Shown here piece after piece: positions 24,838 to 32,927 of a DNA stretch of 64,000 bases. The translations under genes and the position numbers were made by a program. Source of the stretch: Verrucomicrobiota bacterium (GTDB lineage Bacteria > Chlamydiota > Chlamydiia > Chlamydiales > Rhabdochlamydiaceae); assembly GCA_018239715.1 (NCBI GenBank), contig JAFEGW010000001.1, positions 1 to 64,000 of the forward strand. Reading direction: 5' to 3'. Within the stretch, counting starts at the first letter, position 1; every line of letters starts with the position of its first letter. The notes beneath the pieces were generated by a model that worked only from the letters and a program-made list of their open reading frames with translations, made no database searches and had not been told where the DNA came from.

Positions 24838-25997
24838 ATTACATCCTTTTCCGTTTTTTTACCTTCCCCCTTCAATACCTCCCCTACAAAACCTTGCACC
24901 GTTTAGGCAACGTCCTGGGACTGCTGGTCTATTATCTCTACCCTAAATACCGCAAAAGAGCCCTCTCCAACCTCGCTCTGGCAACAGATCTCCATCTCTC
25001 TCCTGAGCAAATCGTCGCCACAGCTAAAAAATCTCTTCAAAATCTGGCGATCACTGCCCTCGAATATCCCCGCCTTTCCCGCGAAAAAAATATCCATCGT
25101 TTAGCCACCTGCCTAAACCCCGAGCCTGCCGCCTCTTTGATTAAAGCAGGTCAAGGGGTCATATTCTTCTGCGGACATCAAACCAACTGGGAGATCCTCT
25201 TTTTAGAAGGCACTCAAAGAATGCCCGGTGTTGCGATCGGCCGTCCGATTAAAAACCACTATCTTTACCGCTGGATCACTGCGCTCCGGGAGAAGTTTGG
25301 AGGAACGATGATCCGCCCTACGGATGCCTACCGGCAGACCTTTCGTGCTTTGAAACAAGGTAAGTTCGTCGGTATTGTTGGCGACCAAGGGATGCCCGAC
25401 TCGGGGTTTTCTTGCCCTTTCCTTGGCCGGGAAGCTTGGACTTCTCCCCTGCCCGCCCTTCTCTCTTCCCGCACCGGCTGTCCGGTGATGGTGGCGACCA
25501 CTCAGCGCGACCTAGGAAAATATACGATCCATTACAGCGATCCGATCCTCCCTAAAGAGGATCCCCATGAGCAGATGCGAGAAATCCTTGCTGTTTTTGA
25601 AGCTTCGATTAAAGAGCGTCCCCACGAATGGCTCTGGATCCACAATCGATGGAAACAACAACAGCCCGGCAAGCTGAGAAAAAAATTCCGGCATGATGCG
25701 ATGGCCTTGATTTTCCCCGATAATCCCGAAGCCCTGCTCTCTCTCGAGGAAATTAGGCAGCTCTATCCCCGCGAACACATCACGGCGTTTGTCCCTGCCC
25801 ATCTCTCCTCTAAGGCTCCCGTGGAAATAAAGCCGTATCTAAAAGCTGAAGATCTCTTCGCTCTCGACTATCGCTTTAAACTCATCGTTGACTTCACGGG
25901 CAACTCCAAACTTCAACGTCATTATGCAGGCCTCAGCGCCCTGAATGTCAGCTCCTTTACCCATCCGAAGGAATTTCTCGCCCATGCCCGCCGATAG
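24825..25997 (+). CDS. lpxL: lipid A acyltransferase LpxL/HtrB-like with extra C-terminal region
   Basis: Residues 1 to about 285 form the LpxL/HtrB acyltransferase: an N-terminal hydrophobic anchor, the catalytic H-x4-E motif in GHQTNWE (His118, Glu123), AIGRPIKN and VGDQGMPDSG. It transfers a secondary acyl chain in lipid A synthesis at the inner membrane. The remaining 100 residues (from about MALIFPDNP) are not part of the standard family and vaguely resemble a glycosyltransferase-9-like Rossmann half. C. trachomatis likewise has htrB next to ybbR and dacA. It overlaps rsmE by 14 bases. Confidence 0.9.
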   Translation: MSFINYILFRFFTFPLQYLPYKTLHRLGNVLGLLVYYLYPKYRKRALSNLALATDLHLSPEQIVATAKKSLQNLAITALEYPRLSREKNIHRLATCLNPEPAASLIKAGQGVIFFCGHQTNWEILFLEGTQRMPGVAIGRPIKNHYLYRWITALREKFGGTMIRPTDAYRQTFRALKQGKFVGIVGDQGMPDSGFSCPFLGREAWTSPLPALLSSRTGCPVMVATTQRDLGKYTIHYSDPILPKEDPHEQMREILAVFEASIKERPHEWLWIHNRWKQQQPGKLRKKFRHDAMALIFPDNPEALLSLEEIRQLYPREHITAFVPAHLSSKAPVEIKPYLKAEDLFALDYRFKLIVDFTGNSKLQRHYAGLSALNVSSFTHPKEFLAHARR

Positions 25998-26685
25998 ATT
26001 TTTTCTCCCCGTCTCTCTGAATACATCGTCCCTCTCTTTTGAAGGGGAAGAGTTTCACCATCTTGCCCATGTCATGCGGGTCCGTGTCGGTGAAACCATC
26101 GAAATCGTCAATGGCAGAGGCGAGCTAGCAACAGGCGAAGTCGTCTCATTAGATAAAAAAAACGCTGAGCTCAAAATCCTCTCCCATCACACAGAACCCT
26201 GCCCTGAGCAGTCTCTCATCTTGGCCCAAGCGCTCACACGTCCCTCTTCTCTTGAATGGATCATTGAAAAAGGGACCGAGCTGGGCGTCACAGAATTTTG
26301 GCTATTTCCTGGCGAGCGCAGCGAAAAAAAAGAACTTTCCCCTTCTCAGGTTCACCGACTCGCAACCATGACTCAGAGCGCTCTCAAACAATGCGGCCGG
26401 CTTTTTCTTCCCTCGATTGTCCTAAAACCTGCCTTGAGCAGTTGGCAGCCTCCGGCAGGTTCCCTCTTCTTTGGAGACCTTTCCCCTCAAGCTCCCCGCT
26501 TGAAGGGTCCCTTTCAAAACACCGTTGTGTTCTTCATCGGCCCCGAGAAAGGTTTTTCATCAACAGAAACAAAAATACTTTCAGAACAGTTCAAAGCTCA
26601 AGGCATTCGCTTACATGATAATATCTTGCGAGCTGAAACAGCCGCGATCACAGCTCTGAGTCAATTCTATCTTTGTCGCAGCTAA
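25984..26685 (+). CDS. rsmE: 16S rRNA m3U1498 methyltransferase
   Basis: From the ATG at 25984 the protein has about 233 residues. It shows the RsmE N-terminal PUA-like domain (RFFLP, HHLAHVMRVRVGE) and the SPOUT/trefoil-knot domain: QALTRPSSLEWIIEKGTELGV, GPEKGFSSTE and LRAETAAITAL. It methylates U1498 of 16S rRNA. An upstream in-frame ATG at 25945 would add 13 atypical residues, so the start at MPADRFFLP is preferred. It is last in the dacA run. Confidence 0.95.
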   Translation: MPADRFFLPVSLNTSSLSFEGEEFHHLAHVMRVRVGETIEIVNGRGELATGEVVSLDKKNAELKILSHHTEPCPEQSLILAQALTRPSSLEWIIEKGTELGVTEFWLFPGERSEKKELSPSQVHRLATMTQSALKQCGRLFLPSIVLKPALSSWQPPAGSLFFGDLSPQAPRLKGPFQNTVVFFIGPEKGFSSTETKILSEQFKAQGIRLHDNILRAETAAITALSQFYLCRS

Positions 26686-26729
26686 ATGAAAAAAGTCAGC
26701 TTTATATGGATTGGTAATTATTCGAGCTT

Positions 26730-27917
26730 TTAATCAACTGCTTCCATCAAAATTTTGTCGCGCTTCTTTTCTTGAGAAACATATAGCTCCGGAATAACAA
26801 TAAATCTCTCAATCCATCTATCTTCCTGAAGAGTCACGCCTATTTTCTTTAGATGTCTTCTCGCCCAATTGAAACAGTTTTGAGCTACTGCTAAAGTAAC
26901 AATTGCTTTCTCTTGAACTAGACGCACTTCTTCTTCATTTTCCTGTAGTTGCTGCATGATCTCCTTACCAGGATTTAAATCATAATATCGTCCCAAAGAC
27001 TTTGCCACAAACAATGCTACTGGGATTGATGTAAACGATAAACTCATTTCAAAATTAAACCAATATTGATTAGAAATAGAATCCCTCAATGATGGGAAAG
27101 CTTTAGTAACAAGCGGTAACAAACCAGCTTTCAAAATATGACCTTCCAAAAGCATTTCTCTAGCTACAAAAACACGTGTTACGAATAAATACATTAGATA
27201 AGCGGTAGCGATCAATGGCGTTGCTCCTGTATTATTTAGGAGTCCTTTTGTATATTGCTCATATTTCTTATTATATCGCGTAAGTCGACAGAGTCTTTTA
27301 AAATCTTTTGGATGCTTGTTTTTTAACTCAATCAACTCAGGAACATTGGCATCCAAATACTCTCTCGTCATTGATGCTAAAGACTTCTCTCCTAGAAAAC
27401 GGAAAGGGGTAGATTCAGGATTCTCCTGCTCTAAGAGCATATCTTTAAGAAGTAGCTCTATTTTATGTCGGGGAGCTCCCCAAGTTTGTCTATTCTTTTT
27501 GAATCTTGTTAAAGAAAAGGGCGAATATTTCTCATCTGTCACTTGAACTTGTCCAATATTGCCATGGCCTGAATAACAATCACGGCTAGCTTTTTTGTTT
27601 TGATACGTACCAGGCCCCATTAAGTGGGCTTTTCGCCAAAATTTTCCCTTTTCAGTGAAACCTTCAATAATGAGTACGACATGATGACTAAAGAGATCGG
27701 TGATTACATTATCTCCTTTATGAATAAGAAGAGAAACTGACCATTGTTCGCAATTCAATCTTGTATGGTGATCAATTTGACTTAAATGACAATCATTAAG
27801 ATTTTGTCTACAGTGATTGCATTTTTGAGCAGGTACATTAACTGAGGTTTCTTTCCCTTTGCTTTCTATTGTTGATCGATAGATATATCCTTTAATCGCT
27901 GATAACCAAGCACTCAT
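26730..27917 (-). CDS. hypothetical protein with Cys-rich N terminus and central hydrophobic helices
   Basis: The 395-residue protein has CNHCRQNLNDCH near residues 33-44 (a possible metal site), then LNCEQWSVSLLIHKGD and HHVVLIIEGF, a cysteine followed by paired histidines that could form a papain-like or NlpC-like catalytic site, although spacing does not let me assign a family. Two hydrophobic segments lie near residues 235-255 and 290-310. A strong AAGGAGG precedes the ATG. It may be an effector or membrane-associated enzyme; this is inference. Confidence 0.55.
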   Translation of the reverse strand: MSAWLSAIKGYIYRSTIESKGKETSVNVPAQKCNHCRQNLNDCHLSQIDHHTRLNCEQWSVSLLIHKGDNVITDLFSHHVVLIIEGFTEKGKFWRKAHLMGPGTYQNKKASRDCYSGHGNIGQVQVTDEKYSPFSLTRFKKNRQTWGAPRHKIELLLKDMLLEQENPESTPFRFLGEKSLASMTREYLDANVPELIELKNKHPKDFKRLCRLTRYNKKYEQYTKGLLNNTGATPLIATAYLMYLFVTRVFVAREMLLEGHILKAGLLPLVTKAFPSLRDSISNQYWFNFEMSLSFTSIPVALFVAKSLGRYYDLNPGKEIMQQLQENEEEVRLVQEKAIVTLAVAQNCFNWARRHLKKIGVTLQEDRWIERFIVIPELYVSQEKKRDKILMEAVD

Positions 27918-28090
27918 AGAACGCCTCCTTTTTGAATTTTCATCGCTTTAGCAAGAAAAATTTTAAAGAGATTCCAAGAAATATTCTAGTAAGATCGAAA
28001 AAAGATGGTTTATGTGATGTTATTCAGATTTTAGCAATTTTTGTCAGGTTCGAATAAATTACTTTTCGGGGCTTGCACTTGTTCTTATTA

Positions 28091-29431
28091 TCAGGACCTA
28101 AAATATACCGTGCCGCGACCTTTGCCTCTTTTTTTGATTTTACCTGAACCAACGAGGACATCTAGCCTTCTTCCAGCTGTTGTTCTCGTGATTCCCAGAT
28201 TTTTGATCACATCTGAAATTGTAATTTCTGTTGCCATATCAAACATCGCTAGAATCGGCTCTAACTCGTCAACCTTTGTTTGCACCAGCGATTCTCGAGG
28301 TAAAATGCATTTTACAAACCCTTCCCCTTCAACAATAGAAGGTGTTTTTAACCCTCTTGCTTCGTAAGCTTTAAAAATTGTGATGAACCCAGAGCCCATT
28401 TTTTCGATATAATCCGCCTCGCGGAAAGCCTTACAAATGGCAGGATTTCGTATAAAACTCAGGCCCATTTTTAAATTTTGAGGAGTCAAAGGTCCGAAAA
28501 AAGTTCCTGGGCTGAAAAATTCGATGCGATTCTGGTAAATAGCGATCTTCGAAGGACTCTTTTGATGATAATTCCTATGGACAATCATATTAAGTAATGC
28601 CTCGCGAATGGCCACTTCTGGAATTTCAAGAACCTCCTTCCGACGAGGACTATCGATAGAAAATGCTTTGGATAATCGGCTAAGAATAAAGTCATAAGCC
28701 GTCTCTAACTGTTCAAATAAAGTGCCATTGCAGTCAATAGAAGCTATAGCCTCCCTTCCTTCAATCCCCTTAAAATGGGTGCATATAATCATAGCTTCAG
28801 TGAAAAAATATTGAGGCTGTTTACCAAATAAAAGAATTCCTGCAGTTGTAGCATAGGTATGGGCATGCTCTTGGGCAATTAAATAGTAAGAACGCAACAG
28901 CTCTGCAGAGATTTTTGCTTTTCTTTCACCCTTTCTGGAGCGAATAAACTCGTTGATCTTCACTTCATCCAAGTCATTTTCAGTAGTTCCGTAAACAGGC
29001 ATCATATCGTAACATTTTCCCCGAGCCTGCCATTTAAGCTCCTCGATCAAATCAACAGTGGCCCGCATCGTCATAGGGCCTAGTCGAATATAAGTCCCTT
29101 TTTCCAAGCCTTCAGACTTAATATAATAGGGCTTATTTGTCCCCGAAGATACCTCGATGATTAGGAGCATTTTGTCGCCTATTGCTTGAGTATAGACTAG
29201 GGGTAAAATAGGCGGGGTAGAGGCATCGTAAATGGCCTTACTTAGAGATTCAATGGCATTAGCTGCCTCGTCCGAGGTAATTCCAACGATATTTCTGTTA
29301 TCTAGCACACCAATGACGATCTTTCCCCCGTTTTGATTGCAGAATCCAACAACAGTTTTAACGATTTGATCGTTTTTAGGCATTTCTTGCTTAAACTCCA
29401 GTGTGGACGATTCAGATTCTGGAAATTTCAT
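28091..29431 (-). CDS. AlbA_2 (Schlafen-type)/RecG-like transcriptional regulator
   Basis: From the ATG at 29431 (with TTAGGAGAA upstream) the protein has 446 residues. The N-terminal domain is of the AlbA_2 type (ESSTLEFKQEM, VGFCNQNGGKIVIGV), the centre resembles the ATPase-like region of these regulators (REALLNMIVHRNYHQKSPSKIAIYQNRIEFFSPG as separate conserved blocks), and the C terminus is a winged helix (ITISDVIKNLGITRTTAGRRLDVL, short pieces) for DNA binding. Family members act as regulators, often autoregulatory. Six copies of a 10-bp motif lie upstream of its start, consistent with self-control. Confidence 0.85.
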   Translation of the reverse strand: MKFPESESSTLEFKQEMPKNDQIVKTVVGFCNQNGGKIVIGVLDNRNIVGITSDEAANAIESLSKAIYDASTPPILPLVYTQAIGDKMLLIIEVSSGTNKPYYIKSEGLEKGTYIRLGPMTMRATVDLIEELKWQARGKCYDMMPVYGTTENDLDEVKINEFIRSRKGERKAKISAELLRSYYLIAQEHAHTYATTAGILLFGKQPQYFFTEAMIICTHFKGIEGREAIASIDCNGTLFEQLETAYDFILSRLSKAFSIDSPRRKEVLEIPEVAIREALLNMIVHRNYHQKSPSKIAIYQNRIEFFSPGTFFGPLTPQNLKMGLSFIRNPAICKAFREADYIEKMGSGFITIFKAYEARGLKTPSIVEGEGFVKCILPRESLVQTKVDELEPILAMFDMATEITISDVIKNLGITRTTAGRRLDVLVGSGKIKKRGKGRGTVYFRS

Positions 29432-29464
29432 GATCTTTTCTCCTAAAAATAAGTGTAACAAAAA

Positions 29465-29573
29465 TGGGTTATATGGGTCAATTCATTCCGTGCGAATTAA
29501 CCCAATTAACCCATTTCAAAAACTAGTGGGTTAATTAACTTACTGAATGTCAAATACTTATGTTAATTGACTC
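29465..29573. promoter_or_regulatory. operator-like array of a 10-bp motif, TGGGTTAATT
   Basis: Exact or near copies occur in both orientations: TGGGTTAT at 29465, TGGGTCAATT at 29474-29483, AATTAACCCA at 29495-29504 and 29504-29513, TGGGTTAATT at 29527-29536, and AATTGACTCA at 29564-29573. They sit between the AlbA_2 regulator (minus strand) and the beta-lactamase-fold gene (plus strand). Regular spacing at about 9-31 bases and mixed orientation suggest cooperative binding by a regulator, most simply the adjacent AlbA_2 protein. Confidence 0.7.
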
Positions 29574-29686
29574 ATTTTAGGCTTTTAAGAATCGCGAGAT
29601 TGATTCTAGATCGAGGCAATTCACCAAGTAATAAACAAATTTGAAATTAAACCCCTCTTTATTTAAAGCAAAAGAAAGAGGTCCTA

Positions 29687-30778
29687 ATGAAAACATTATT
29701 ACTTTCGCTTGTTTTGTTTGTTTTTTCTTTATCTGCACAAGAAATGACCCCTGAGACGATCCAACGGATTGATGAGGCTGTGCAGGCCTTTGCCAAAAAA
29801 CAAAAAGGCGGCGGAGTCGCTGTGACAGTGATCTTTGCCGATCCTAAGTCGAAAGGATACCAATCGCATACGTTCACCTACGGTCATGCTAAAGGTCCTG
29901 AAAGTCCTGCTCCCAAAACCGATTCGATTTTCTATCTAGCCTCTATCACCAAAATACTCACTTCTTCTGTTCTAGCCAAATTCGTGGCGCAAGGAAGAGT
30001 CAAACTTGATGATCCTGCCCAAAAATATGTACCGGCCTCTGTCCGTGTCCCTACCTTCCAAGGCAAAGAAATCACATTGCGAGATCTTGCGACCCATACT
30101 TCAGCCTTGCCGCGCGATGTCGCCGTCAAGGATCCTTATCACTACACTAAGGAAGAGTTTTATAAGTGGATCAGCGGCTACAAACTGAAGTACGCCCCCG
30201 GCACTAAGTCGGTCTACTCCAACCTGGGCTACGGCTTTTTGGGACTTATCCTCTCGAACATCGCCCATGTGAGTTATGAAGATCTCGTGATTAAAGAGAT
30301 TTGCAATCCTTTGAACATGTCCGACACACGGATCACCCTCTCTGCTGGGCAAAAAGAGCGCCTTTGTGATTTCTATAGCCAGACAGGAAAAATAATCCGC
30401 ACGGGTTGCTGTCCCACTATGCCAGCCATCATTGGCAGCGGAGAATTTGCTTCGACTTTAAGCGACATGAGCCGGTTCCTGGCCTTCAATATGGGTTTTT
30501 TCAACACTTCCATGGATAACATTTTACCTCTAGCCCAGAGCCATCAGTTCACAATGAGCCAAGGGCATTTTATCGGCCTCGGCTGGTATAATAACCCCCT
30601 CTACTCCAACGGCTCTATCATGAAAATCAGTAAAAACGGCGGTATCGCAGGGGTATCAACTTATATTGCCTTTGTCCCTGGATCGAAGACCGGTGTGGTG
30701 GTCCTGGCCAACTGTAATTCCGAGTCCACAACCCCGCTGGGTAACCAGATCTTAAAGATTATGAATCCGTCTAAGTAA
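29687..30778 (+). CDS. serine beta-lactamase-fold hydrolase (class C/AmpH-like)
   Basis: The 363-residue protein has a cleavable signal peptide (hydrophobic to about residue 18, ending SAQ). The catalytic S-x-x-K tetrad start is SITK at 86-89, Y-S-N is at 177-179, and KNGGIAG near the C terminus takes the place of K-T/S-G. It belongs to the family of penicillin-binding esterases, D-peptidases and class C beta-lactamases. A peptidoglycan-related periplasmic role is likely, but no resistance role should be assumed. It is divergent from the AlbA_2 gene across the operator array. Confidence 0.88.
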   Translation: MKTLLLSLVLFVFSLSAQEMTPETIQRIDEAVQAFAKKQKGGGVAVTVIFADPKSKGYQSHTFTYGHAKGPESPAPKTDSIFYLASITKILTSSVLAKFVAQGRVKLDDPAQKYVPASVRVPTFQGKEITLRDLATHTSALPRDVAVKDPYHYTKEEFYKWISGYKLKYAPGTKSVYSNLGYGFLGLILSNIAHVSYEDLVIKEICNPLNMSDTRITLSAGQKERLCDFYSQTGKIIRTGCCPTMPAIIGSGEFASTLSDMSRFLAFNMGFFNTSMDNILPLAQSHQFTMSQGHFIGLGWYNNPLYSNGSIMKISKNGGIAGVSTYIAFVPGSKTGVVVLANCNSESTTPLGNQILKIMNPSK

Positions 30779-30813
30779 AATTTGAATCGTGGATGATTAT
30801 TCGTAAAAAGGCC

Positions 30814-30847
30814 AAAATAGCGACCTAAAAATTAGGGTCACTATTTT
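30814..30847 (+). promoter_or_regulatory. hairpin directly abutting a start codon
   Basis: AAAATAG-C-GACC... pairs with ...GGGTC-A-CTATTTT, giving two stem blocks with one internal mismatch and an A/T-rich loop. The ATG of the next gene follows the last base of the hairpin. The only Shine-Dalgarno-like bases (AGGG) lie inside the stem. It may terminate the beta-lactamase-fold gene's transcript or block initiation of the next. Confidence 0.5.
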
Positions 30848-32011
30848 ATGTCGATTATTCATCTTTCCACCGCCCACTTCCCTCTCCCATCTTCTGCTTT
30901 ACTCTCAGCCATCACTCCAGTTGTTGCGGATTTTTGCTGTTACCAGGTTTTTAAAAGCACCCTGTCGTCTCCCACAGCTTATTGGGCAGCAAGCCTGGGA
31001 GGAATTTCCGCTTTCGTTATCTTTTACCCTCCAACGGAAAAAAGCTTGTTAGGGACTTCCCTGCTTTATCTGGGCTATAAAGTGGCTCATTATTTTTTAA
31101 GGCAAAAAGGAGCTCCCACATCCAAACCCCCTTCCAACACTTCATCAACAATCACGAAATCTCCAGCAGAGCAACAGCCTCCTCCACTTAAGCCTCCTGC
31201 TTCTCAAAGTAAAGCTGCAGCGTTAACTTCTAATTCAGCATCCAATGCTGCAACACCTCCTTTGACACCCTCTGCAGCTCAACCGGCGCCTAAAGAACCG
31301 TTGCGGGAAATCCCGCGCCCTAAAGAAATTGCAGAAAGGTTTGAGGCGCTAGCTAATAAATTTACACTCACATTTGAAGCCCCTATCCACGTAGAACCCT
31401 CCTGCCATCCGCATTTGATTCAACAGGAAATCGAAAAAAAAGAAGGTTTTAAAAGAGCCGAGCTTGATCACAAAATGCGCGAGCGCTGGAAATCTCAAGA
31501 ACTCCTTGAGGAAAGCGCCGATTTAGTGAAAGATGCTGCTGCCCAAATGCTCATTCTCTTTTATGATTTGTCGGTTGCAACGCAACATATCGCTAAGAAA
31601 GAAGAACAGTATAAGGAGATGGCTCATCGATTAATGACTGAAGAACGCTTTTCTAAAAGATTTTACCCTTCTAATCTCAAAACCGTTCTACACATCTATC
31701 GCTTTGTCCGGGGTCTGCGCTATATCCTCTTTTGTCCTTCTCTCGTACACAATGACCTTGCTAAGGATAAAAAATTAAGATTTTGGACGAATTTGAAAGA
31801 CACAGATATACAATCTTTTGGGATCCCCAACACTCCTCAACATGCTTGCAGAGAAGCTTACAACAAAGTCGTTGAAGTTTTCGCTCCTTTAATGCCGTAC
31901 TTGCCGGAGGAAACTCGAGCCTGGCTTGTTAAAGATGATCAAGGTCAGCCGTTTGAAATCATCCCTCGGAAGATGTCTAACAGAGAAACTTCTGAAAAAA
32001 AAGAAGTGTGA
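30848..32011 (+). CDS. hypothetical membrane protein with disordered linker (paralogue A)
   Basis: The 387-residue protein has an N-terminal hydrophobic region (residues about 15-85, probably three helices, ending YKVAHYFLRQK), a Pro/Ala/Ser/Thr-rich linker to about 155, and a soluble helical C-terminal domain. The N-terminal block and the domain order recur in the next gene (YKVTHYFYASM). No known family recognised. The ATG sits at the foot of a hairpin and lacks an exposed ribosome site. Confidence 0.62.
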   Translation: MSIIHLSTAHFPLPSSALLSAITPVVADFCCYQVFKSTLSSPTAYWAASLGGISAFVIFYPPTEKSLLGTSLLYLGYKVAHYFLRQKGAPTSKPPSNTSSTITKSPAEQQPPPLKPPASQSKAAALTSNSASNAATPPLTPSAAQPAPKEPLREIPRPKEIAERFEALANKFTLTFEAPIHVEPSCHPHLIQQEIEKKEGFKRAELDHKMRERWKSQELLEESADLVKDAAAQMLILFYDLSVATQHIAKKEEQYKEMAHRLMTEERFSKRFYPSNLKTVLHIYRFVRGLRYILFCPSLVHNDLAKDKKLRFWTNLKDTDIQSFGIPNTPQHACREAYNKVVEVFAPLMPYLPEETRAWLVKDDQGQPFEIIPRKMSNRETSEKKEV

Positions 32012-32090
32012 ATTAACTCTTTCTCTCTTAAACTCAATGCCATTTTTGATCCCTTTATTGAATTAGGATTCAAATTTAAGGAGACTGCTT

Positions 32091-32927
32091 ATGGTAACGA
32101 CCTATGGAACTTCCTCTGATATTTCGCATTTTTTCAGAACTCAGGGCAATTTATTTGTTCCGATCTTGGCAGATCTTACCGTCTATTCTATTTTCTATAA
32201 GTCAAGGGATTATCATGCGAGTGAAATCGCCGGGGCTATCACAGGGATAGCAGCCTATTTTGTTTTTGCGCAAAGAACTAGTCTTTCCGTTAATCTTCTA
32301 GGAGCTGCTGTTTACTTAGCCTACAAAGTCACCCACTACTTTTACGCCTCGATGTCAGTTCTCACTGCCCAAGAATTACTAGAAAAACGGTATCGTGAAT
32401 TTTCCACTATGATCTCGAATATCTCTACCTCGGAAGAACAGCTCTCATTGCGAAATGACCAAGAAGCAGAGTTGATTATGTCTGAAGCTTCAATGCTCAT
32501 CAGAAAAAAAATCCAAGAAGCAGAAGAAGCTGTAGAATTGGATTCAGACTCACGCAACGAAGAAATCGCCAATCAGTTAGATGATGATTTTAATTCTCTC
32601 ATAAACATATTCTGCGGAACATTCAACTTAATCAAGCAAAGAGCTAAGCAAGTATTATCCGAAGGATTGTCTAAACCAGAGAAACAAGCAAAAGAAGAAA
32701 TCATAAATTTATTCTGCAAGAACTTTGGCCCCTGCAATCGTATGAATAACCTTTATTTCTCACTTTACTGCGACTTAAGCCCTTTAACTACCTATTTGCC
32801 TAAAGACGTACGAGAACTTTTACGTGAAAATGATCCCGACATGGAGGTAATCCTTCAAGAAGCTGAACAAGAGGAAGAACAATCTAGTGATGATTCAGAT
32901 AATCTCCCTGTGCCAGAGGCCGATTAA
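32091..32927 (+). CDS. hypothetical membrane protein (paralogue B)
   Basis: A 278-residue protein with hydrophobic residues about 15-90 matching the preceding gene (PILADLTVYSIFY versus PVVADFCCYQVF; AYKVTHYFYAS versus GYKVAHYFLRQ), then an acidic helical domain without the long linker. It ends in an acidic, serine-rich tail. The ribosome site AAGGAGA is clear. Its stop overlaps the convergent GH63-like gene by 4 bases. A tandem paralogue of unknown role. Confidence 0.65.
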   Translation: MVTTYGTSSDISHFFRTQGNLFVPILADLTVYSIFYKSRDYHASEIAGAITGIAAYFVFAQRTSLSVNLLGAAVYLAYKVTHYFYASMSVLTAQELLEKRYREFSTMISNISTSEEQLSLRNDQEAELIMSEASMLIRKKIQEAEEAVELDSDSRNEEIANQLDDDFNSLINIFCGTFNLIKQRAKQVLSEGLSKPEKQAKEEIINLFCKNFGPCNRMNNLYFSLYCDLSPLTTYLPKDVRELLRENDPDMEVILQEAEQEEEQSSDDSDNLPVPEAD

